From positions 1 through 10,878 of the forward strand of contig CAMGAZ010000031.1 in the NCBI GenBank assembly GCA_946008205.1: 10,878 bases of DNA, read 5' to 3'. Positions within the stretch are counted from its first letter, which is position 1. Every line of letters starts with the position of its first letter. The position numbers were made by a program, and so were the translations under genes. The notes beneath the pieces are model-generated. The model worked only from the letters and a program-made list of their open reading frames with translations, did no database searches and had not been told where the DNA came from. Origin of the DNA: an uncultured Clostridium sp. Lineage in GTDB: Bacteria > Bacillota > Clostridia > TANB77 > CAG-508. Shown here piece by piece: positions 1-6,617 of this stretch.

Positions 1-71
1 TTTGTGCTTAGTTCAATAGTTAAATATATATTTTATTAATTTTATGATATTAGTACTTTTTCTAAATCAAT

Positions 72-578
72 TTATTTATTGTTTACTTTCCTATCCTGTA
101 TTTGCTTACTCATTTTTATGTGTGCAATATCATTTTTAGCTACAATTAATAATCCTGATGTATCTTTGTCAAGCCTGTGTACTATTCCAGGTCGTATTTC
201 TCCGCCTATACCAGATAAGCTATCCTTACACATAGCTAATATAGCATTAACCAGTGTTCCATCAGGGTTTCCATTAGCAGGATGTACAACCATACCTTTT
301 GGCTTATTAACAACTATAATGTCATTGTCTTCATAGATAACCGGAACAGGGATATCCTGTGCTTCTAGTTTTATCTCATGAGCTTTCGGCATATCTATAC
401 TTATTAAATCTCCAATCTCTGGTTTGTACGATGATTTTTGTTTTTTTCCATTTACTAAAATTTTCTCTTCGTCAATCAATCTTTTCACTGTTGTTCTAGA
501 CAAATCTTCCAATTCTTCTACTATATATGAGTCTAATCTTTTCTTTTGATTGTTATCCTTTACAACTAACTCTTTCAA
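72..578 (-). pseudogene. rluD: RluD-family 23S rRNA pseudouridine synthase, truncated
   Basis: The encoded 168 residues match the N-terminal half of an RluA/RluD-type pseudouridine synthase, which isomerises uridines in 23S rRNA. Residues 13-60 form an S4 RNA-binding domain (KRLDSYIVEELEDLSRTTVKR). The catalytic domain begins near residue 82 (YEDNDIIVVNKPKGMVVHP) and contains the active-site motif HRLDKDTSG at 134-142. The frame ends with QDRKV-NNK and a TAA, where family members continue with roughly KTYIALVRG and about 130 more residues. The rest of the catalytic fold, including the later RTHQIR-type segment, is missing, and none of the frames to the left edge restores it. The start is a TTG with AGGAG eight bases upstream, 11 bases after the lspA stop codon, the usual lspA-rluD arrangement of Firmicutes. 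A stable active enzyme is unlikely. Whether the cause is an insertion, a deletion or an assembly junction cannot be told from 71 flanking bases. Confidence 0.85.
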
Positions 579-589
579 CTTTTTCTCCT

Positions 590-1078
590 TTATTTTTTAT
601 TTCTTCCAATTGTAGCTTTTTGTTGATTAATTTGAGCAATTTCTTCCTTTGCTTTAATCGTAGTATCTACCATAAATATTAGAAATGCAATCCATCCAAT
701 TATTATCATAATGTAGGCTACATTTAATGTTGGTAATCTGCCAATTTTAATAAATGATATTACTTCTTTGTTCCAGATTTTATCAATAAGATTACTTATT
801 CCTCCACCAAGGATAAAAGCTAAAGAAGTTCTAATTTTATTATTCATATTTTTATATTGTTCTTTCAAGAATTTAATAATTACTATAAATACTATAATGT
901 CCGTGAATATAGATATCATTGAGGCGTCTTTTTCTTCGTTCTTCTCATAATTCAAAGAAATTGTGCCAATTTTATAATAAATTATGAGAAATATACAAAA
1001 CTATCAAAACTCCACTAAAACCACGCTAGTAAAGATTATTGTTATGATAATTACTTTAATCTTTTTACCATTCGTCAT
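590..1078 (-). pseudogene. lspA: Degenerate signal peptidase II (LspA)
   Basis: Functional LspA is a four-helix membrane aspartyl protease that removes lipoprotein signal peptides. Reading from ATG 1078, two bases after the upstream gene's stop, gives 24 residues with a hydrophobic helix (IKVIIITIIFTSVVLVEF), then TGA and TAG at 1006-1001. The same frame then continues to 590. The second half is clearly LspA-like: LGGGISNLIDKIWNKEVISFI aligns with the family's GGxxGNxxDR...VVDFI, and PTLNVAYIMIIIGW with PxFNxADxxIxxG. Both catalytic aspartates are lost (VVDF reads VISF, NxAD reads NVAY). The conserved Asp of helix 1 falls at VEF next to the stops, and the segment between helix 1 and the NTGxAF region appears deleted. 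A TTG at 955 would allow a 121-residue product lacking helix 1, but no good ribosome site precedes it. Most likely a pseudogene. A repurposed pseudoenzyme is the alternative. Confidence 0.8.
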
Positions 1079-1080
1079 AT

Positions 1081-1398
1081 TTATTCTCTTTCATATATAA
1101 CAAATTTTTTATCCGAATATAGTTCCAGATATTTATCATCTCTCGATAAAAGCATATTTAATTTTGAGTTTTTATATATTATAACATGTGTAATATCGTA
1201 TTTCTCAAAAGTATCTTCATAGTATTTAGATATATTTGATGTATTTATATAATCTGTGAATATATCTTGGCCTTCATATTTTCCGTCTTTACCTTTTTTT
1301 CCATTAAATTCTGGAGCATATAAATCTGCTCTTGAATCTATAAATACTGGAATTCCTTGAAATAATAAATAACTTCCATAATTATATTCATTATACAA
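1081..1398 (-). pseudogene. C-terminal fragment of the polytopic GT-C-like membrane protein (out of frame)
   Basis: This frame gives about 105 soluble residues starting RLYNEYNYGSYLLFQGIPVF, then IDSRADLYAPEFNG, and ending THVIIYKNSKLNMLLSRDD...FVIYERE. Such C-terminal extracytoplasmic domains normally follow the membrane region of GT-C-like proteins, where NEYNYGSYLL, SRADLY and a late THVI/YERE-type ending occur in one chain. Here it is one frame away from the 1338-2726 frame and overlaps it for 61 bases. The apparent TTG start at 1398 has no Shine-Dalgarno site and lies in the middle of the conserved motif, so it is not a real start. The stop at 1081 sits two bases before the lspA ATG, which indicates that the original gene ended here. 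Read it as the tail of the gene to its right, separated by a frameshift and probably by the loss of a linker of some tens of residues. Confidence 0.7.
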
Positions 1399-2726
1399 TC
1401 TACATGATCCACTGCAATAAAAATAATTAGTAATAACGTAGCTATAGTTCCCAATGAAGATATCATTATTTCTTCAAGTTCTTTTAATCCTTTAGAATCA
1501 TATTTAGAAAACAACTCAGTTATCAATTTTGCAATTACAGCACTTCCTAGCAAAGCAAGCATCGATTCCTGTCTTCTAGTCATGAACATTAACAAAGTTA
1601 AACCCGCAAACATAAACAAATCTTTTAATCTTATTTTTGTATCTGTAAATATTAATAATGATAATGATGCTGATAGTACAACTAGCATAACTTTATTATC
1701 TATTAATGTTAGTGGTAAATGTTCACTAATACTTTTTGTTGTATTACCTTTCATTGTTTTATATAGATATGTATATGGTGTATCCCCCAGTGGTGTTAAA
1801 AGACCTGTAAAAGCACATATAATCATTATGACTATAAGCCACTTTGCTGCTTTGTTTTTTTCATATCTAATTTTATATGGATTTTCTCTTTTTTCTTCTC
1901 TAGCTTTAAGTATCTTTGCATGTTTCTCTTGATATCTTTCTTTAGTTAATATTAAACAATTTACTTTATCTTTATATATTTTTTTGTTTTCTTCATTATT
2001 TTCTTTTTCAATTTTATCATTATTATTTTTTATTCTAATGTCGTATGTTTTAGATTTTATTTTATATATAAAGTCTGAATCTATTATAGTAAATATTAGA
2101 TATTCAGCTATATAAGGTAAGAATATAACAAAGAAAAATGGCCATACAGCACAATGTAAGTTCGCTATTGCAGTAGATATCAAAATTATTCCAATTGCAT
2201 ATCTAACTTTCTTTTTCTCCAAGAAATTTTCTATTAATAATATCGTAAGTTCAAACAAAATGAATGTAACAAGTTGGGCTCTTGCTGCAATGTAATCTCG
2301 AAGTAAAAACATCGCTCCTAATGTTATTATTAATGATATTGCCTTATTCTTGGATATTTTATAGTTTGTGCAATACATTACTATTCCAAGAATACAAGAC
2401 AATATTATAGTTGAAATAAATATCCCTTGCATGCCTCCAAGGCTATATATTAAATATATTATAACATCATATGCCCAATGAGGATATGTGTATGGTAATT
2501 CATGCCAAGAAAAAGGATCTTGCATATCAATAGTTTTTGTATCAACTATATGTTCTCCAATTTTTATCGTGTAATAGGTATCATTTTGTAATGTAACCGG
2601 GCATATTGAGATACAAAATATAACAATAGCCACTATCGCTAATATGTGGAATTTTATATTTTTTACTTTTGGAGAATCCTCCTTCTTTTCTTTAGGCTCC
2701 TTATCTTTAACAAATACTTTTTTCAC
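1338..2726 (-). pseudogene. Polytopic GT-C-like membrane protein, 5' part (frameshifted)
   Basis: A basic, Lys/Glu-rich cytoplasmic head (about 1-24) is followed by a membrane helix (FHILAIVAIVIFCISICPV) and an extracytoplasmic loop with NDTYYTIKIGEHI, DPFSWHE and PHWAYD. An acidic first loop and many helices are typical of GT-C-fold glycosyltransferase-like proteins, which use lipid-linked sugar donors. About nine to ten helices follow, interrupted by a strongly charged cytoplasmic segment at about 218-292. The start is GTG with AAGGAG ten bases upstream and a sigma-A-type promoter at 2766-2794. The frame leaves the conserved protein after LLIIFIAVDHV: the last 20 or so residues (DCIMNIIMEVIYYFKEFQYL) are the shifted translation of the NEYNYGSYLL region. 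The full gene would span 1081-2726 and head the operon with lspA and rluD. The specific function is unknown, and the glycosyltransferase assignment is inferred from topology and motifs. Confidence 0.65.
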
Positions 2727-2765
2727 TCGTTTTAATCTCCTTATCGATATAATCTATATTGCTAT

Positions 2766-2794
2766 ATTATACCAGTTTATGGTTCAAAGAGCAA
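2766..2794 (-). promoter_or_regulatory. Sigma-A-type promoter of the GT-C-like/lspA/rluD operon
   Basis: The -35 element TTGCTC (2789-2794) and a perfect -10 TATAAT (2766-2771) are separated by 17 bases, with TGG in front of the -10 (extended -10). The promoter lies 39 bases upstream of the GTG start and just after the tsf terminator. It has a good consensus even though the operon behind it is broken. Confidence 0.65.
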
Positions 2795-2806
2795 TAATAT
2801 ATTGCT

Positions 2807-2837
2807 AAAAAAGAAAGCTGATTTCTCAAGCTTTCTT
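2807..2837 (-). terminator. Intrinsic terminator after tsf
   Basis: On the minus strand AAGAAAGCT, a nine-base loop and AGCTTTCTT form a perfect nine-pair stem running into TTTTTT. It starts eight bases beyond the tsf stop codon. A second small palindrome (GCAATA-N3-TATTGC, 2791-2805) follows and overlaps the -35 element of the next promoter. Confidence 0.85.
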
Positions 2838-2844
2838 CATTACT

Positions 2845-3726
2845 TTATTTCAATTGTTTTGCAACTTCTTCAGCAAAGTTTTCTTCTTTTTTCTCTATTC
2901 CTTCGCCTCTTTCAAGTCTTGCGAATCTTACTACTGTTGCTCCTTTTTCTTTTAATAGTTGACTAACTTTTATGTCCATGTTCTTAACAAACTCTTGGTC
3001 AACTAAGCATATTTCTGAATAGAATTTTCCAATTCTTCCTTGTACCATTTTTTCTGCTATCGCTTCAGGCTTTCCTTCATTCATAGCTTGAACTTTTAAT
3101 ATTTCCATCTCTTTGTCTATTCTCTCTTGTGGTACATCTTCTCTTGTTAGGAATTCTGGTTTTGAAGCAGCTATTTGCATACAAATATCTTTTGCAAGTT
3201 CATTGTCTGCATTTTTCATTTCTACTAATACACCAATTTTTCCTTCTCCGTGTATATATTTTGCAACTATTCCATCTGTTGTTTCAAATCTAGCGAATCT
3301 TCTTATTGTCATGTTTTCGCCAATTGTTGCTATTTTATTTATTAATGCTTCTTGTACAGTTTTATCTGGTTCAGCTATAAATTTTTGAGCTAATAATTCT
3401 TCAACATCCTTTGGATTATTTAATGCAACTTGCTTTACAACGTCTTTTACAAATTGTTGGAATTCTGCATTTTGTGCAACAAAATCTGTTTCTGCATTTA
3501 CTTCAGCAACTGCTCCAACTTTTCCATCTTCTGATATATAAGCATCTACTAGTCCTTCTGCAGCTATTCTTGATGACTTTTTAGCAGCTTTTGTTATTCC
3601 TCTTTCACGTAATAACTCCATTGCTTTTTCCATGTCTCCATCTGTCTCTGTTAAAACTTTCTTGCAGTCCATCATTCCTGCACCTGTTTTTTCTCTTAAT
3701 TCCTTTACTTGACTTGCTGTTATCAT
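2845..3726 (-). CDS. tsf: Translation elongation factor Ts
   Basis: EF-Ts is the nucleotide exchange factor that releases GDP from EF-Tu in the cytoplasm. The 293-residue length is normal. The N-terminal UBA-like domain shows VKELREKTGAGMMDCKKVL, and the core holds the hallmark ETDFVAQN motif (about 80-87), which contacts EF-Tu. A C-terminal segment (GKFYSEICLVDQEFVKN) is also typical of the family. The ATG has GGGAGG eight bases upstream. tsf follows rpsB by 81 bases, the near-universal bacterial order, with a GC-rich hairpin between them. It is closed by a strong terminator, so the pyrH-frr genes that often follow in Firmicutes are not part of this operon here. Confidence 0.97.
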   Translation of the reverse strand: MITASQVKELREKTGAGMMDCKKVLTETDGDMEKAMELLRERGITKAAKKSSRIAAEGLVDAYISEDGKVGAVAEVNAETDFVAQNAEFQQFVKDVVKQVALNNPKDVEELLAQKFIAEPDKTVQEALINKIATIGENMTIRRFARFETTDGIVAKYIHGEGKIGVLVEMKNADNELAKDICMQIAASKPEFLTREDVPQERIDKEMEILKVQAMNEGKPEAIAEKMVQGRIGKFYSEICLVDQEFVKNMDIKVSQLLKEKGATVVRFARLERGEGIEKKEENFAEEVAKQLK

Positions 3727-3752
3727 TTTATATCCTCCCTTATTTAAACATT

Positions 3753-3781
3753 AAAGGATAGGGCAGCCGCCCTACCCCTTT
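3753..3781 (-). promoter_or_regulatory. GC-rich hairpin between rpsB and tsf (possible attenuator)
   Basis: In the transcript GGGUAGGGC, loop GGCU and GCCCUAUCC form nine pairs including one G-U, extended by AAA/UUU beyond a bulged G. It is followed by only UUUAAUG, so it is a weak terminator at best. The GC content is far above its surroundings. It could tune the S2 to EF-Ts ratio by partial termination, or protect RNA ends after processing. Confidence 0.55.
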
Positions 3782-3807
3782 GGTAATCTTTATATAATTT
3801 TATTAAA

Positions 3808-4596
3808 TTATTCAGCTTCGCTTGAGTTTTCAACAACTTCTTCAATACTTGTTGGAGCTGCAGCTTCCTCTGTTTCCATTACGTCTTCTAAATCTTCACT
3901 TGTTTCTAGAGTTTCGCCTTGTCTTCCTTCAATTACTGCATTAGCCATTGTATCAGCTATTAATTTTACTGCTCTTATAGCATCATCATTTCCTGGAATA
4001 ACATAATCAACATCTTCTGGGTTGCAGTTTGTGTCGATTAATCCTATTGTAGGAATGTTTAATTTCTTAGCTTCTAATATAGCATTTCTTTCTTTTTTAG
4101 GATCTACTATAAATAAAACTCCTGGCATCTCTTTCATATCTTTTATTCCACCTAAGTTTTTTTCTAGTTTTTCCATTTCTTTCTTTAATAGAATAACTTC
4201 TTTCTTAGGTAATACTTCGAAAGTTCCGTCCTCTTGCATTTTTTCTAATTCATTTAGTCTTTCTATTCTTTTCTCTATTGTAGAGAAGTTTGTAAGCATA
4301 CCACCTAACCATCTTTGGTTAACGTAGTACATACCACATTTCTCAGCTGCTTCTTTCATGCAATCTTGAGCTTGTTTCTTTGTTCCAACAAATAGAACTG
4401 TTTTTCCTTCCTCAGCTTGTTCCTTTAAGAAAGCATAAGCCTCGTCAAGTTTTTTAGATGTTTTTTGTAAGTCGATTATGTGAATTCCGTTTCTAGCTTG
4501 GAATATATATTCAGCCATTCTAGGATCCCATCTTCTTGTTTGATGTCCAAAATGAACACCAGCTTCTAGTAATTGTTTCATTGCAACTACTGCCAT
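3808..4596 (-). CDS. rpsB: 30S ribosomal protein S2
   Basis: S2 binds late in assembly of the small ribosomal subunit. The 262 residues begin with MAVVAMKQLLEAGVHFGHQTRRWDPRM, the classic S2 N-terminus, and include the second family signature at about 184-210 (PTIGLIDTNCNPEDVDYVIP). The central coiled-coil protrusion (KRIERLNELEKMQ...KKEMEKLEKNLGG) is present. The last 35 or so residues form an acidic tail rich in Glu (EDVMETEEAAAPTSIEEVVE), a common and variable feature. The ATG has AGGAGG eight bases upstream. Transcription starts about 120 bases upstream from a near-consensus promoter, leaving a structured leader that may serve autoregulation, as S2 does in enterobacteria through a different structure. 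Confidence 0.97.
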   Translation of the reverse strand: MAVVAMKQLLEAGVHFGHQTRRWDPRMAEYIFQARNGIHIIDLQKTSKKLDEAYAFLKEQAEEGKTVLFVGTKKQAQDCMKEAAEKCGMYYVNQRWLGGMLTNFSTIEKRIERLNELEKMQEDGTFEVLPKKEVILLKKEMEKLEKNLGGIKDMKEMPGVLFIVDPKKERNAILEAKKLNIPTIGLIDTNCNPEDVDYVIPGNDDAIRAVKLIADTMANAVIEGRQGETLETSEDLEDVMETEEAAAPTSIEEVVENSSEAE

Positions 4597-4626
4597 TTTT
4601 TGTTCCTCCTTTTAGTTTTTACCCTC

Positions 4627-4703
4627 CACAAACCTTTAACATTTAAAAGAACTTTTGCATTGATTAGATTTTACAAAAGCACTGCTTTTAAACTAAATTT
4701 GTG
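4627..4703 (-). promoter_or_regulatory. Structured 5' leader of rpsB (candidate S2 autoregulatory element)
   Basis: Three inverted repeats are nested in the leader RNA: CACAAA/UUUGUG (4698-4703 with 4627-4632), UUUAAAAG/CUUUUAAA (4685-4692 with 4642-4649) and CUUUUG/CAAAAG (4674-4679 with 4652-4657). An overlapping alternative hairpin pairs AAAAGC with GCUUUU (4675-4689). The closing arm directly abuts a purine-rich GGAGGG (4622-4627), a second Shine-Dalgarno-like site 12 bases upstream of the real AGGAGG. I do not recognise it as a named riboswitch. An S2-binding or translation-control role is inferred from position. Confidence 0.45.
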
Positions 4704-4724
4704 TGCGTATTTTTAACGTTTATT

Positions 4725-4753
4725 ATTATATCAGAAAAATGCCTGCAATGCAA
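4725..4753 (-). promoter_or_regulatory. Sigma-A-type promoter of rpsB-tsf
   Basis: The -35 TTGCAT (4748-4753) and -10 TATAAT (4725-4730) have an ideal 17-base spacer, predicting a start near 4718. An inverted repeat (AAAAATGC-N11-GCATTTTT, 4735-4761) covers the -35 and most of the spacer. Confidence 0.75.
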
Positions 4754-4944
4754 GCATTTTTTTGATATTATTTTTGGTGGTATTATTTTTGCTATAAGAT
4801 GAGTACAATATATTATTGGAGAAATTTTATAGTATAGTCAAAATATACTAAAAAATTTTATTTTTTTACTTTTTTCCTTTTATTTTTTATATTCTTGTGA
4901 TACAATATGTAGCAGAAAATGATTTTCGGCATAGGAGGTAACAA

Positions 4945-5226
4945 ATGAATTTAAATAAATGTGAACGTTGCGGATGTTTTTTTGCATCAAAAAGCTCAGT
5001 ATGTCCTAATTGCGAATCTAAAGATGAAAATGATATTAATCAATTAATGAATTTCTTAAATGAATCTGACACTTCTGTTACTGTTGAATCTTTAGCATTC
5101 TCTACAGGAATATCTTTAAAAAATGTAAATAGGCTTTTAAAAGATAAAGATTTATATACTACTCTTACAAATTTAGGTCTTAATTCTCAAGACAATATAA
5201 ATAGCAATACAAAAATTTCTTTGTAA
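4945..5226 (+). CDS. Small zinc-ribbon and helix-turn-helix protein (YvyF/TIGR03826-like)
   Basis: The 93-residue protein starts with a compact zinc ribbon, C6-x2-C9 and C20-x2-C23 with an extra C11 (KCERCGCFF ... VCPNC). A helical segment (DENDINQLMNFLNE) follows, then a helix-turn-helix-like stretch at about 46-66 (TVESLAFSTGISLKNVNRLL). The order zinc ribbon then HTH resembles the small proteins found in Bacillus flagellar operons (YvyF, TIGR03826), but no flagellar gene is in sight and the fit is by eye only. The C-terminal 20 residues look disordered. The ATG has an excellent ATAGGAGG site, and an extended -10 lies about 40 bases upstream. It is the only plus-strand gene, transcribed divergently from rpsB and ended by a shared bidirectional terminator. 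A DNA- or RNA-binding regulatory role is plausible but unproven. Confidence 0.8.
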   Translation: MNLNKCERCGCFFASKSSVCPNCESKDENDINQLMNFLNESDTSVTVESLAFSTGISLKNVNRLLKDKDLYTTLTNLGLNSQDNINSNTKISL

Positions 5227-5234
5227 ACATATAA

Positions 5235-5273
5235 AAAATAAAATGATTCTTGTTTTAAGAATCATTTTATTTT
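5235..5273. terminator. Bidirectional intrinsic terminator
   Basis: A perfect 17-pair stem (5235-5251 with 5257-5273, core AAAATGATTCTT/AAGAATCATTTT) with loop GTTTT and A/T tracts on both sides works in either direction. It lies between the convergent zinc-ribbon gene and pdp, nine bases after the former's stop and ten before the latter's. Confidence 0.9.
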
Positions 5274-5282
5274 TATATTATT

Positions 5283-6584
5283 TTATTTAATTATCTCTAA
5301 TATATCTGGAATTTTATCCACTTTTTGTTCGCCTATTTGATATACTTTTCGTAGTTGTTCAACAGCTTTATAGCCCTTTTCTTCATCGTTGGCATATATA
5401 TAAGCTAGATTTTCATTTTTATCAATTTTGTCTCCAACTTTTTTTACTAATTCTATTCCAACAGCATAGTCTATATTGTCTTCTTTTCTTATTCTTCCAG
5501 CACCTAAGTGCATTGCAATTTTTCCCACTTCTTCTGCATTTAGCTTTTCTATATATCCGTTTTGTTTAGATATTACAGGGATTTTATATTTTGCTTTTTC
5601 AAATTTTTCTGTATCTTCTATATAAGATATATCTCCACCTTGATTTTTTACTAATTCTAAAAACTTTTTGTATGCACTTCTATTATTAATTGCAGATTGT
5701 ATTAATTTCTTATTCTCTTCTATATTATCACCTTTGCCGTCTAGTTTTAATATATATGCTCCTAATTCTAACACTACGTTTTTTACATCTTCTTGCATAT
5801 TTCCTTTTAATGCTTCTATTGATTCAATTACCTCTAATGTGTTTCCAACCATTTTCCCTAAAGGCTGATCCATATTCGTTACAATGCACACAGTTTCTTT
5901 ATTCGCTAATTTACCAATGTTTATCATCGTTTTAGATAATTGTTCCGCTTCTTTTATATCCTTCATAAAAGCTCCGCTCCCACAAGTTACATCTAAAACC
6001 ACTTTATTAGCTCCTGCTGCAATTTTCTTGCTCATTATGCTAGAGCTTATTAACGGTATGTTTGCAGTACAATTTATCGTATCTCTTAGAGCATAAAGTT
6101 TTTTATCTGCTGGAGCCAGGTTTAGAGTTTGACCAATTAAACTTATTCCTATCTTATTTACATTATTTATGAATTCTTCTATACTTATTTCTGTTTTATA
6201 TCCAGGTATTGCCTCTAATTTATCTTTAGTCCCCCCTGTAAATCCAAGTCCTCTTCCAGACATTTTTGCAACTTTTACTCCTAAAGAAGCAACTATCGGC
6301 ATAAGTATTAGAGTAATTTTATCTCCAATTCCACCAGTACTATGTTTATCTACTACATTTCCAACTGATGATAAATCTAGTACATCTCCTGAATAAGCCA
6401 TGGCAAGAGTTAAGTTTGTTGTTTCCTCTATTGACATTCCATTTATGTATATTGCCATAACTAATGCTGCAGCTTGATAATCTGCAATATTTCCTGCAGT
6501 ATATTCTTTTACAAAGTATTCTATTTCATTTTTTGATAATTCTTTTTTATCTCTTTTCTTACCTATTATATCTAATATATCCAT
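5283..6584 (-). CDS. pdp: Pyrimidine-nucleoside phosphorylase
   Basis: The enzyme cleaves uridine, deoxyuridine and thymidine with phosphate to the base and (deoxy)ribose-1-phosphate in pyrimidine salvage. The 433-residue length equals that of Bacillus Pdp. A helical N-terminal domain (1-70) precedes the phosphate-binding motif KHSTGGIGD (80-88) and the thymidine phosphorylase signature SGRGLGFTGGTKDKLE (109-124). Substrate residues are in place: H81, R167 in YALRD, S182 and K186 in SSIMSKK. The C-terminal alpha/beta domain (about 340-433) closes over the active site. The ATG has AAGGAG 13 bases upstream, longer than ideal, but the MDILDIIGKKRD N-terminus fits the family. It lies 33 bases after rnhB and is probably the last gene of an operon ended by the bidirectional terminator. 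deoA is an alternative name for the same family. Substrate range cannot be fixed from sequence. Confidence 0.95.
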   Translation of the reverse strand: MDILDIIGKKRDKKELSKNEIEYFVKEYTAGNIADYQAAALVMAIYINGMSIEETTNLTLAMAYSGDVLDLSSVGNVVDKHSTGGIGDKITLILMPIVASLGVKVAKMSGRGLGFTGGTKDKLEAIPGYKTEISIEEFINNVNKIGISLIGQTLNLAPADKKLYALRDTINCTANIPLISSSIMSKKIAAGANKVVLDVTCGSGAFMKDIKEAEQLSKTMINIGKLANKETVCIVTNMDQPLGKMVGNTLEVIESIEALKGNMQEDVKNVVLELGAYILKLDGKGDNIEENKKLIQSAINNRSAYKKFLELVKNQGGDISYIEDTEKFEKAKYKIPVISKQNGYIEKLNAEEVGKIAMHLGAGRIRKEDNIDYAVGIELVKKVGDKIDKNENLAYIYANDEEKGYKAVEQLRKVYQIGEQKVDKIPDILEIIK

Positions 6585-6617
6585 TTAGTATTCCATTCTC
6601 CTTGACAAAAATTTAAA

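Larger units (their letters stand above)
4597..4944. other. Divergent regulatory region between rpsB and the zinc-ribbon gene
   Basis: This 348-base stretch has no gene. It holds the rpsB leader (4597-4718), the rpsB promoter (4725-4753), an inverted repeat over its -35 (4735-4761), an AT-rich tract with two TATTATTTTTG copies (4766-4776 and 4781-4791) and a small hairpin AGTATA-N7-TATACT near 4833-4851. An extended -10 (TGATACAAT, near 4899-4907) gives the likely promoter of the plus-strand gene. The rest shows nothing I can name. Confidence 0.6.

Noticed and set aside
1..90. Group II or group I intron 5' end in rluD
   Set aside because: No GTGYG-type boundary or intron core is seen after the break, and only about 85 bases are available.
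1081..1398. A separate 105-residue gene starting at TTG 1398
   Set aside because: The start lies within the conserved NEYNYGSYLL segment, has no ribosome site and overlaps the upstream frame, so it is the tail of a frameshifted gene.
3753..3781. rpsB-tsf hairpin as target of the candidate small RNA
   Set aside because: Only seven consecutive pairs (AAAGGGG with CCCCUUU) are possible, and the G-run is already in a strong stem. This is too little to claim.
4766..4791. Direct repeat TATTATTTTTG as a possible operator
   Set aside because: Two copies 15 bases apart in nearly pure A/T sequence. Chance is a sufficient explanation.
5668..6396. Open frames on the plus strand inside pdp, and similar ones inside tsf, rpsB, rluD and htrA
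   Set aside because: They are antisense shadows of well-supported genes, with no ribosome sites and no recognisable protein features.
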